Shown: positions 9,724-16,052 of the stretch, piece after piece
Position numbering within the stretch: position 1 is the stretch's first letter
Layout: the number at the start of each line of letters is the position of its first letter
From: Proteobacteria bacterium UBA3588
Lineage (GTDB): Bacteria > Pseudomonadota > Gammaproteobacteria > Thiohalomonadales > Thiohalomonadaceae
DNA: 19,042 bases
Assembly (NCBI GenBank): GCA_002376325.1
Contig: DFMR01000164.1
Span: 3,743 to 22,784 of the forward strand
Direction of reading: 5' to 3'
Notes under the pieces: model-generated
The model's input: the letters and a program-made list of their open reading frames with translations, nothing else
Databases searched by the model: none
Told to the model about the DNA's origin: nothing
Made by a program: the position numbers and the translations under genes

Positions 9724-10038
9724 ATGTACGCGGTATTTGTAACCGGCGGCAAGCAGTATCGGGTCATCGAAGGTCAGACCCTGAAGGTTGAGAAGCTCCC
9801 CGTCGATGCGGGCGGCAACGTCGAGTTCGACTCGGTGCTGATGGTTGCCGACGGCGACGACATCAAAGTGGGCGCCCCCTACGTGGCCGGCGGCAAGGTC
9901 ACCGCCACCGTCAAGTCCCAGGGGCGCGACGATAAGGTGATGATCATCAAGTTCCGTCGCCGCAAGCACCACCGCAAGCAGCAGGGGCATCGCCAGCATT
10001 ACACTGAACTGCAGATCACCGGCATTCAGGCCGGTTGA
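9724..10038 (+). CDS. rplU: 50S ribosomal protein L21
   Basis: Large-subunit protein L21, 104 aa, which binds 23S rRNA. The start is the ATG at 9724, with GGAGA at 9712-9716; an in-frame TTG at 9718 is closer to the ribosome site than usual and is rejected. The family signature is complete: MYAVFVTGGKQYRV at the N terminus, the GDDIKVGAPYVAGGKV central strand region, and the basic KFRRRKHHRKQQGHRQHYTE loop followed by LQITGI. Its leader carries a 7-bp hairpin. It is the first gene of rplU-rpmA, with rpmA 19 bp downstream. Confidence 0.98.
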   Translation: MYAVFVTGGKQYRVIEGQTLKVEKLPVDAGGNVEFDSVLMVADGDDIKVGAPYVAGGKVTATVKSQGRDDKVMIIKFRRRKHHRKQQGHRQHYTELQITGIQAG

Positions 10039-10057
10039 GATCGGGAGTAGATAAGCC

Positions 10058-10315
10058 ATGGCACATAAAAAAGCAGGCGGCTCCACCCGTAACGGCCGCG
10101 ATTCCGTTTCCAAGCGTCTGGGCGTCAAGCGTTTCGGCGACCAGCAGGTCGACGCCGGCAACATCATCGTGCGTCAGCGCGGCACCCAGTTCCATCCGGG
10201 TCTGAATGTCGGCATCGGCAAGGACCACACCCTGTTTGCCACCAGCGCCGGTCGCGTGGTGTTCCAGGTGAAGGGTCCGAAGAACCGCAAGTTCGTCAGC
10301 GTTATCGCCGAATAA
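10058..10315 (+). CDS. rpmA: 50S ribosomal protein L27
   Basis: L27, 85 aa, whose N-terminal tail reaches toward the peptidyl-transferase centre. The protein begins MAHKKAGGSTRNGRDS, with the short tail typical of Proteobacteria and no cleavable Firmicutes-type extension. KRLGVKRFGDQ, GNIIVRQRGTQFHPG and the C-terminal FVSVIAE are all as expected. GGGAG at 10043-10047 serves the ATG at 10058. It is cotranscribed with rplU and followed by a strong terminator, which separates the ribosomal pair from obgE. Confidence 0.98.
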   Translation: MAHKKAGGSTRNGRDSVSKRLGVKRFGDQQVDAGNIIVRQRGTQFHPGLNVGIGKDHTLFATSAGRVVFQVKGPKNRKFVSVIAE

Positions 10316-10342
10316 TCGGTGCAGCGCCGGCGGACCAAAGAG

Positions 10343-10370
10343 CCCCGTCTGTCAGGACGGGGTTTTTTTG
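10343..10370 (+). terminator. rho-independent terminator of rplU-rpmA
   Basis: CCCCGTC (10343-10349) pairs with GACGGGG (10356-10362) around a short loop, followed by seven T (10363-10369). It lies 27 bp after the rpmA stop. Confidence 0.93.
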
Positions 10371-10381
10371 TTTTCCGAAGT

Positions 10382-10467
10382 GGCAAGTTGCAAGTGACAG
10401 GTATCAAGTAAGAAAAGCCGGCGCACCTCCCTGCGTATTCCTTGCAACGGGTCACTTGTCACTTGGA
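10382..10467. repeat. inverted pair of degenerate 7-bp repeat arrays before obgE
   Basis: The left array reads GGCAAGT, TGCAAGT, GACAGGT, ATCAAGT (10382-10409), with a possible fifth unit CCGAAGT just before. The right array, on the opposite strand, reads TCCAAGT, GACAAGT, GACCCGT, TGCAAGG (10467 back to 10440). Each arm is four units of consensus nnCAAGT, separated by 30 nt, so the arms can form an imperfect hairpin. The right arm ends 11 nt before the obgE ATG and includes part of its GGAACGG ribosome-site candidate. Confidence 0.65.
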
Positions 10468-10478
10468 ACGGTCGTCCC

Positions 10479-11555
10479 ATGAAATTCGTTGACGAAGCTA
10501 CCATTCGCGTTGAGGCCGGCAAGGGCGGCAATGGCTGCGTCAGCTTCCGTCGCGAAAAATACATCCCGTTCGGTGGGCCGGACGGCGGTGACGGCGGTGA
10601 CGGCGGCAGCCTATTTTTGCTGGCCGATGCCAACCTCAATACCCTGGCCGACTTTCGCTTCGAACGCCGTTTCAAGGCCGAAAGCGGCCAGCCCGGCGCC
10701 GGTGCCAACTGTACCGGCAAGAGCGGCGCCGACCTGACCATCACCGTGCCGGTGGGCACGGAAGTTTACGACCAGGATACCGACGAGTTGCTGGGTGACC
10801 TGGTGGAGAACGGCCAGCGGCTCAAGGTGGCCCAAGGCGGCTTTCACGGTCTCGGTAACCTGCGCTACAAGAGCAGCGTCAACCGCGCGCCGCGCGAATC
10901 CAAACCCGGCACCCCCGGTGAGGTGCGTAACCTGCGCCTGGAGCTCAAGGTGCTGGCCGACGTCGGGCTGCTGGGTCTGCCCAACGCAGGCAAGTCGACC
11001 CTGATCCGCTCCGTTTCGGCCGCCCGTCCCAAAGTGGCCGACTACCCCTTTACCACTCTTTATCCCAATCTCGGCGTGGTACGGGTCGGTCCCCATCGCA
11101 GTTTTGTCATCGCTGATATCCCCGGTCTCATCGAGGGGGCGGCGGAGGGCGCCGGTCTCGGCGTGCAGTTTCTCAAACATCTGGCACGCACCAACCTGCT
11201 GCTCCATCTGGTGGACGTGCTGCCGCCCGACGACGCCGATCCGGTGGCGGCGGTACAGGTGATCGAGCGTGAGCTGGAGAAGTTCAGCGCGGAACTGGCG
11301 GCGCGCGAGCGCTGGCTGGTGATCAACAAGATCGACTTGGTCCCCGACGAATTGCGCGACGAGTATTGCGCGGACATCGTGCGGCGGCTCGACTGGAGCG
11401 GGCCGGTGTTCCGTATTGCGGCCATTGCCGGCGAGGGTACCCGTGAATTAACCTACGCCATCATGGAGCATCTGGAACAGCAGCGGGCGGCATTGGAGGA
11501 ACAACTGCCGGCCGCGGCATCCGAAGCGGACGCGGCACCGCCGCAACCTGAGTAA
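10479..11555 (+). CDS. obgE: GTPase Obg/CgtA
   Basis: Essential ribosome-associated GTPase of 358 aa involved in 50S maturation and stress signalling. The Gly-rich Obg fold (about 1-158) begins MKFVDEATIRVEAGKGGNGC and contains GGPDGGDGGDGG. The G domain follows: G1 GLPNAGKST (166-174), switch region DYPFTTLYPNLG (188-199), G3 DIPGLIEGA (213-221), G4 NKIDL (283-287), and a G5 of the form AIAGEG. The C-terminal tail is acidic and rich in Ala and Glu, as in gammaproteobacterial ObgE. The ATG at 10479 has only a weak GGAACGG upstream. Since rpmA ends in a terminator, obgE needs read-through or its own promoter, which I cannot identify. proB starts 16 bp after its stop. Confidence 0.97.
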   Translation: MKFVDEATIRVEAGKGGNGCVSFRREKYIPFGGPDGGDGGDGGSLFLLADANLNTLADFRFERRFKAESGQPGAGANCTGKSGADLTITVPVGTEVYDQDTDELLGDLVENGQRLKVAQGGFHGLGNLRYKSSVNRAPRESKPGTPGEVRNLRLELKVLADVGLLGLPNAGKSTLIRSVSAARPKVADYPFTTLYPNLGVVRVGPHRSFVIADIPGLIEGAAEGAGLGVQFLKHLARTNLLLHLVDVLPPDDADPVAAVQVIERELEKFSAELAARERWLVINKIDLVPDELRDEYCADIVRRLDWSGPVFRIAAIAGEGTRELTYAIMEHLEQQRAALEEQLPAAASEADAAPPQPE

Positions 11556-11571
11556 GAACTTACTATCCCTC

Positions 11572-12696
11572 ATGAGCAAACGGCAGCCCCTTGGCCTGAC
11601 CAGGCGCTGTGTCGTGAAGATCGGCAGCGCGCTGCTGACCAACGACGGGCGCGGCCTCAACCTGGACGGTATCGACACCTGGGTGGCACAGATGGCCGCC
11701 CTGCGCCAACGTGGCATCGATGTGGTGCTGGTCTCCTCCGGCGCGATCGCGGAGGGAATGAGCCGTCTGGGCTGGAAGAAGCGGCCGCAGGCGCTGCACG
11801 AGCAGCAGGCGGCCGCCGCCGTCGGGCAGATGGGCCTGGTACAGGCCTACGAATCACGTTTCAAGCAGTTCGGCCTGCACACCGCGCAGATCCTGTTGAC
11901 CCACGACGACCTCTCCAACCGCATGCGCTATCTCAATGCGCGCAGCACGCTGCGCACGCTGTTGGAGCTGGGGGTGGTGCCGGTGGTGAACGAAAACGAT
12001 ACGGTGGTCACGGAAGAGATCCGCTTTGGTGAAAACGACGCGCTGGCGGCGCTGGTGGCCAATCTGGTGGAGGCGGACCTGCTGGTGATCCTGACCGACC
12101 AGTCCGGCATGTACGACAAGGACCCGCGCAGCCATGCCGATGCGGTGTTGCTGCACCAGGTCGAGGCGAGCGATGCACGACTGGAGTCGATGGCCGGCGG
12201 CAGCGCCGGGGGCATCGGTCGCGGAGGGATGCTGACCAAGGTGCGCGCCGCGCGGCTGGCCGCTCGCTCCGGCGCCGCCACTGTCATCGCTTACGGCCAC
12301 GAGCAGGACGTGTTGGAACGCCTGCTGGGCGGAGAGGAACTGGGCACGCTGTTCCGGCCGGACCTGGAATCGATGGTTGCGCGCAAACACTGGCTGGCGG
12401 GACACCTGCAGGTGCGCGGACGCCTGGCCTTGGACGCCGGCGCGGTTCGGGTATTGCGCGATTCGGGCAAAAGCCTGCTGGCGGTCGGGGTCAAGGGGGT
12501 GGAGGGACGTTTCCTGCGCGGCGAGATGGTTGCCTGCATCGACGAGCAGGGGTGCGAGGTGGCGCGCGGTCTGGTGAATTACAGTGCGGAGGAGACACGC
12601 CGCCTGATGGGCCAACCCAGCACCCGGATTCAGGAACTGCTGGGCTATGTGGATGAGCCCGAGCTTATCCACCGTGACAATCTGGTGTTGGTATAA
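11572..12696 (+). CDS. proB: glutamate 5-kinase
   Basis: Phosphorylates glutamate to gamma-glutamyl phosphate, the first committed step of proline synthesis. The protein has 374 aa. The amino-acid-kinase domain (about 8-260) shows CVVKIGSALLT (13-23), SSGAIAEG (55-62), VNENDTV (139-145), FGENDALAALVA (152-163), LTDQSGMYDKDPR (174-186) and GGMLTKVRAA (218-227). A PUA domain covers roughly 277-360, as in the long E. coli form. It lies 16 bp after obgE and is probably cotranscribed with it. The Shine-Dalgarno is weak. Downstream, a GCCCGC/GCGGGC hairpin (12727-12744) lacks a T-run. Confidence 0.97.
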   Translation: MSKRQPLGLTRRCVVKIGSALLTNDGRGLNLDGIDTWVAQMAALRQRGIDVVLVSSGAIAEGMSRLGWKKRPQALHEQQAAAAVGQMGLVQAYESRFKQFGLHTAQILLTHDDLSNRMRYLNARSTLRTLLELGVVPVVNENDTVVTEEIRFGENDALAALVANLVEADLLVILTDQSGMYDKDPRSHADAVLLHQVEASDARLESMAGGSAGGIGRGGMLTKVRAARLAARSGAATVIAYGHEQDVLERLLGGEELGTLFRPDLESMVARKHWLAGHLQVRGRLALDAGAVRVLRDSGKSLLAVGVKGVEGRFLRGEMVACIDEQGCEVARGLVNYSAEETRRLMGQPSTRIQELLGYVDEPELIHRDNLVLV

Positions 12697-12747
12697 GGCC
12701 GGCCGCCGCGGCTGCGAAGCAAAATCGCCCGCCTGCGCGCGGGCAAT

Positions 12748-12770
12748 AAAAAAGCCGGTCTCGGACCGGC
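12748..12770 (-). terminator. rho-independent terminator of rpsT
   Basis: GCCGGTC (12754-12760) pairs with GACCGGC (12764-12770) around a 3-nt loop. Read on the minus strand it is followed by a T-run (A at 12748-12753). On the plus strand only CCTTCTT follows, so it might weakly end proB transcripts as well. Confidence 0.88.
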
Positions 12771-12795
12771 CTTCTTATCGGATACGCTGAAGCGG

Positions 12796-13059
12796 CTACG
12801 ACAGAGCGCGGATACGGGCGTTCAAACGGCTCTTGTGGCGGGCGGCCTTGTTCTTGTGGATCAAGCCCTTGCCAACCATCTTGTCCACTATCGGCATGGC
12901 TTCCTTGTAGGCAACCTCGGCCTGTGCCTTGTCACCGGCAGCGATAGCCTTCACCACCTTTTTGACGAAGGTGCGCATGTGGGAACGCTGTGCGGTGTTT
13001 TGCTCGCGGTGCTTTTCAGCCTGTCGCGCGCGCTTCTTTGCTTGTGCGGTGTTAGCCAA
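12796..13059 (-). CDS. rpsT: 30S ribosomal protein S20
   Basis: S20, 87 aa, an early-binding helical 16S rRNA protein. The sequence MANTAQAKKRARQAEKHREQN ends with KNKAARHKSRLNARIRAL, both standard. The initiation codon is TTG: bases 13057-13059 read CAA on the plus strand. No in-frame ATG or GTG would give a normal N terminus. AGGGAG lies 8 nt upstream (13068-13073). In E. coli, rpsT also uses UUG and is autogenously repressed by S20, so similar control is plausible here. It is transcribed on its own from a promoter with a consensus -35 and ends at the hairpin at 12748-12770. Confidence 0.97.
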   Translation of the reverse strand: MANTAQAKKRARQAEKHREQNTAQRSHMRTFVKKVVKAIAAGDKAQAEVAYKEAMPIVDKMVGKGLIHKNKAARHKSRLNARIRALS

Positions 13060-13103
13060 GACTCGAACTCCCTAAAAAAACAGTCTGCAAAGTCGAAGGG
13101 CGC

Positions 13104-13134
13104 ATAATATGCGTGTTTTGCCCCCCGCTGTCAA
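13104..13134 (-). promoter_or_regulatory. rpsT promoter
   Basis: On the minus strand a perfect TTGACA (13129-13134) is followed after 19 bp by TATTAT (13104-13109, five of six). With 17-bp spacing the hexamer is CATATT (four of six). The leader to the TTG start is about 35-40 nt. Confidence 0.65.
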
Positions 13135-13147
13135 TGACGTAGCGGGG
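13123..13147. other. dyad over the rpsT -35 box
   Basis: CCCCGCT (13123-13129) and AGCGGGG (13141-13147) are inverted arms enclosing GTCAATGAC, itself a dyad centred on 13134. It overlaps the rpsT -35. It could be a protein-binding site or chance in GC-rich DNA. Confidence 0.35.
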
Positions 13148-13163
13148 CGAATTTGTCCTGCGC

Positions 13164-13209
13164 GCCGTGACGGGAGCCCCGGCATGCCTGCCGGGGCTCC
13201 CGTCACGGC
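13164..13209. repeat. near-perfect 46-bp palindrome upstream of murJ
   Basis: Two perfectly complementary 21-bp arms (13164-13184 and 13189-13209) flank the 4-nt centre TGCC. The core is GGGAGCCCCGGCA with its complement. No T-run follows on either strand, and it lies upstream of both divergent genes, so it is not positioned as a standard terminator. Confidence 0.9.
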
Positions 13210-13377
13210 TTAGAAGCAACCACTGCAGATGCCGGGGGCGCGGCAAAGACCCTGTATCTGCCGGGCGGTTTCCGGTCTCTTCGGTGGTCGGCCGTTTTCC
13301 GAAAGCGCTGGGCGCAGCGGGCCTTGGCGCGGTAATATTCATCGCTTTTACGGGCCCGTTCGCCGAGAGTTGCCGTC
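13210..13377. other. rest of the rpsT-murJ gap; no clear element
   Basis: The rpsT-murJ gap is 318 bp in all. Past the palindrome I see only a lone TAATAT (13333-13338) without a convincing -35 and a GAGAG ribosome site just before the murJ ATG. No small ORF with recognisable features or RNA motif is evident. Confidence 0.4.
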
Positions 13378-14940
13378 ATGAGCGCCAAGCTGCTGAAATC
13401 TACCGCTACCGTCGGGGGAATGACCCTGCTGTCGCGGATTCTCGGCTTGCTGCGCGACATCGTGTTGGCCAACGTGTTCGGCGCCGGGGCGGGTACCGAC
13501 GCCTTCTTCGTCGCCTTCAAGATCCCCAACTTTCTGCGTCGTCTGTTCGCCGAAGGCTCCTTCTCGCAGGCCTTCGTGCCGATATTGACGGAGGTAAAGA
13601 CCCGGCGCAGTCCGGATGCGGTGCGCCTGTTGGTGGGTGATGTCTCGGGCGTGCTCGGTACGACACTGTTGTTGGTGACGCTGGTAGCCTTATTGGGGGC
13701 CTCCGGACTGGTGGCGCTGTTCGCGCCGGGCTTCCTCGCCGATCCGCACAAGTTTGCCCTGACCCGGGAGATGTTGCGCGTCACCTTCCCCTACTTGCTG
13801 CTGATTGCGCTGACGGCGCTGTCCGGCGGCATCCTCAATACCTACGGCCGCTTCGCGGTGCCGGCATTTACCCCGGTATGGCTCAACGTCTGTCTGATCG
13901 CGGCGGCTTGGTGGGGCAGCCGTTTTTTCGAACCGCACATCACCGCGCTGGCCTGGGGCGTGTTGCTCGCCGGCGTGGTGCAACTGGCTTTTCAGCTGCC
14001 GTTCCTGGCGCGCTTAGGGCTGCTGACCTGGCCACGCTGGGGGTGGCACGACCCGGACGTCAAACGCATCATGAAGTTGATGATGCCGGCCATCTTCGGC
14101 TCCTCGGTGACGCAGATCAACCTGCTGCTCGATACCATCATTGCCTCGTTCCTGGTGAGCGGCAGCGTGTCGTGGCTCTATTACTCCGACCGTCTGGTGC
14201 AATTCCCCCTCGGCGTGTTCGGGGTCGCACTGAGCACGGTGATCCTGCCCAGCCTGTCGCAGAAGCATGCCGAGGCCGATCCCGAGGCCTTCTCGCGCAC
14301 CCTCGACTGGGCGCTGCGCGTGGTGGCGCTGGTCGGTGCGGCGGCCACGGTCGGGCTGATCATGGTGGCGGGACCGCTGTTGTCGGCCCTGTTTGAACAC
14401 GGCCGTTTCGACCAGCACGACGTGCGCATGTCGGCGTTGAGTCTGATGGCCTTCTCCGTCGGGCTGCCGGGCTTCATCCTGGTAAAGGTGCTGGCTCCCG
14501 GGTTTTACGCGCGCCAGGATACCAAGACGCCGGTGCGCATCGGGGTCTACGCCATGGTGACCAATATGCTGCTGAATCTGCTGTTTGTGGTGCCGATGGC
14601 GCTGGCCGGTTGGCAGGGACCCCATGCGGGTCTGGCGTTGGCCACGTCGCTGGCGGCCTGCCTCAATGCCGGTCTGCTGTTTCGCGCACTGCGCCGGGAC
14701 GGCGTCTATCAGGCCCAGCCGGGCTGGGGGCGATTCCTGGCTCAGGTGGCGCTGGCGGCCGCGGTCATGGCCGCGGTGTTATGGTGGGGTCTGGGCGATC
14801 TGGACTCGTGGTTTGCCATGCACCGTCTGGAACGTTTGGCGCGGTTGCTGCTGTGGATACCGTTAGGAGGCGTCGTCTATTTCGCCGTATTAATGGCCGT
14901 TGGCGTCAAGCCGCGGCGCCTGCTGTTGCACGGTAAGTGA
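13378..14940 (+). CDS. murJ: lipid II flippase MurJ (MviN)
   Basis: Inner-membrane flippase of the MOP exporter superfamily that moves lipid II across the membrane for peptidoglycan synthesis. The protein has 520 aa with about 14 hydrophobic helices. The N terminus (KLLKSTATVGGMTLLSR ILGLLRD) aligns with E. coli MurJ offset by two residues, placing the functionally important charges at R20, R26, D41 and R54, with R272 in the YYSDRLVQFPLGVFG segment. FFVAFKIPNFLRRLFAEGSF is the family signature. GAGAG lies about 10 nt before the ATG at 13378. It is first in a murJ-ribF-ileS-lspA series whose order is conserved in pseudomonads. Confidence 0.97.
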   Translation: MSAKLLKSTATVGGMTLLSRILGLLRDIVLANVFGAGAGTDAFFVAFKIPNFLRRLFAEGSFSQAFVPILTEVKTRRSPDAVRLLVGDVSGVLGTTLLLVTLVALLGASGLVALFAPGFLADPHKFALTREMLRVTFPYLLLIALTALSGGILNTYGRFAVPAFTPVWLNVCLIAAAWWGSRFFEPHITALAWGVLLAGVVQLAFQLPFLARLGLLTWPRWGWHDPDVKRIMKLMMPAIFGSSVTQINLLLDTIIASFLVSGSVSWLYYSDRLVQFPLGVFGVALSTVILPSLSQKHAEADPEAFSRTLDWALRVVALVGAAATVGLIMVAGPLLSALFEHGRFDQHDVRMSALSLMAFSVGLPGFILVKVLAPGFYARQDTKTPVRIGVYAMVTNMLLNLLFVVPMALAGWQGPHAGLALATSLAACLNAGLLFRALRRDGVYQAQPGWGRFLAQVALAAAVMAAVLWWGLGDLDSWFAMHRLERLARLLLWIPLGGVVYFAVLMAVGVKPRRLLLHGK

Positions 14941-14960
14941 TCCGGCGGCTCCACTTCCTT

Positions 14961-14966
14961 TATAAT
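14961..14966 (+). promoter_or_regulatory. possible ribF promoter -10
   Basis: A perfect TATAAT lies in the 54-bp gap between murJ and ribF. No good -35 stands 16-18 bp upstream (GTGATC or TGATCC), so if used it would be a weak or activator-dependent promoter. Confidence 0.35.
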
Positions 14967-14994
14967 CAACCCCTTTTGACCTCTTCCGGTAGTT

Positions 14995-15936
14995 ATGGAA
15001 CTGATTCGCGGCCTGCACAATATCTCGGCACGCCATCATGGCTGTGTCGCCACCATCGGCAATTTCGACGGCGTCCATCTGGGGCACCAGGCGGTGCTCG
15101 GACAGTTGGCGGAGAAAGCGGACGAATTTTGCCTGCCGACCACGGTGATCACCTTCGAGCCGCAGCCGCAGGAGTACTTCGCGCCGGACAATGCGGTACC
15201 GCGCCTGACGCGCCTGCGCGAGAAGCTGCTGGCGCTGCGCCGCTTTTCGGTGGATCGGGTGCTGTGTTTGTCGTTCAATCGGAGTCTGGCGCAGATGCCC
15301 GCGGACGAGTTCATCCGCCGCATCCTGGTGGACGGGCTGGGTATCCGTTATCTGGTGGTGGGGGACGATTTCCGTTTCGGTGCCGGACGTCACGGCGATT
15401 TCGCCCTGTTGCAGGCGGCGGGCGCCCGCTACGGCTTCGAGGTGGCGAACATGCACACCTTTGCCGTTGACGGTGCACGGGTGTCGAGCACCCGCATTCG
15501 CGAGGCGCTGGGCCGCGGCGCGCTGAGTCAGGCAGGGCAGTTGCTGGGCCGGCCCTATCGCATGTGCGGCCGCGTCGCCCACGGCGACAAGCGCGGGCGT
15601 ACCATCGGCTTTCCCACCGCCAACATCCGTCTGCACCGCAAGGCCTCGCCCATTAGCGGCGTGTTCGCGGTGGAACTGTTCGGCGTCGCCGGCGCGCCTT
15701 GGCGCGGTGTCGCCAACGTCGGTGTGCGGCCGACCGTGGCGGGGTTGCGGCCGCTGCTGGAGGTGCATCTGTTCGATTTCAGCGGCGACCTTTACGGACG
15801 TCATGTGTGCGTGGATTTTATTCACAAACTGCGCGAGGAGCGTCGTTTCGACTCGTTTGAAGCGCTGAAAAGCCAGATACTGCTGGACGCGCAGCAGGCC
15901 CGCGAATGTTTTGCGCAGGCATTGGAAAAGGCCTGA
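14995..15936 (+). CDS. ribF: bifunctional riboflavin kinase / FAD synthetase
   Basis: Makes FMN from riboflavin and FAD from FMN. The protein has 313 aa. The N-terminal nucleotidyltransferase domain (about 1-180) holds GNFDGVHLGH (22-31), TFEPQPQEYF (53-62), the DDFRFGAGRHGD loop (124-135) and SSTRIREAL (164-172). The C-terminal flavokinase domain (about 184-310) holds GRVAHGDKRGRTIGFPTANI (192-211), GVFAV and GVANVGVRPT (238-247), with LEVHLFDF after. The start codon is the ATG at 14995; the ribosome site is poor. Its location between murJ and ileS is conserved. Confidence 0.97.
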   Translation: MELIRGLHNISARHHGCVATIGNFDGVHLGHQAVLGQLAEKADEFCLPTTVITFEPQPQEYFAPDNAVPRLTRLREKLLALRRFSVDRVLCLSFNRSLAQMPADEFIRRILVDGLGIRYLVVGDDFRFGAGRHGDFALLQAAGARYGFEVANMHTFAVDGARVSSTRIREALGRGALSQAGQLLGRPYRMCGRVAHGDKRGRTIGFPTANIRLHRKASPISGVFAVELFGVAGAPWRGVANVGVRPTVAGLRPLLEVHLFDFSGDLYGRHVCVDFIHKLREERRFDSFEALKSQILLDAQQARECFAQALEKA

Positions 15937-15938
15937 AC

Positions 15939-16024
15939 CACGGAAGGCACGGGGCGCGCAGGAAACCCCGTGAATACCGGACCGGGTTCAGACATCATCC
16001 GTGGCATTCCCTTGGTGCCCCGTG
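15939..16024. repeat. inverted pair of degenerate 9-bp repeat arrays before ileS
   Basis: The left array reads CACGGAAGG, CACGGGGCG, CGCAGGAAA (15939-15965). The right array on the opposite strand reads CACGGGGCA, CCAAGGGAA, TGCCACGGA (16024 back to 15998). Each arm has three 9-bp units, separated by 32 nt. It fills most of the 116-bp ribF-ileS gap and can fold as an imperfect hairpin. Confidence 0.55.
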
Positions 16025-16052
16025 GTCAACTATTTGGATGTGGTGAATAACC

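Noticed and set aside
13164..13209. Palindrome as rho-independent terminator of rpsT or proB
   Set aside because: It lies upstream of rpsT, not downstream, and neither side has a T-run; the rpsT terminator is at 12748-12770.
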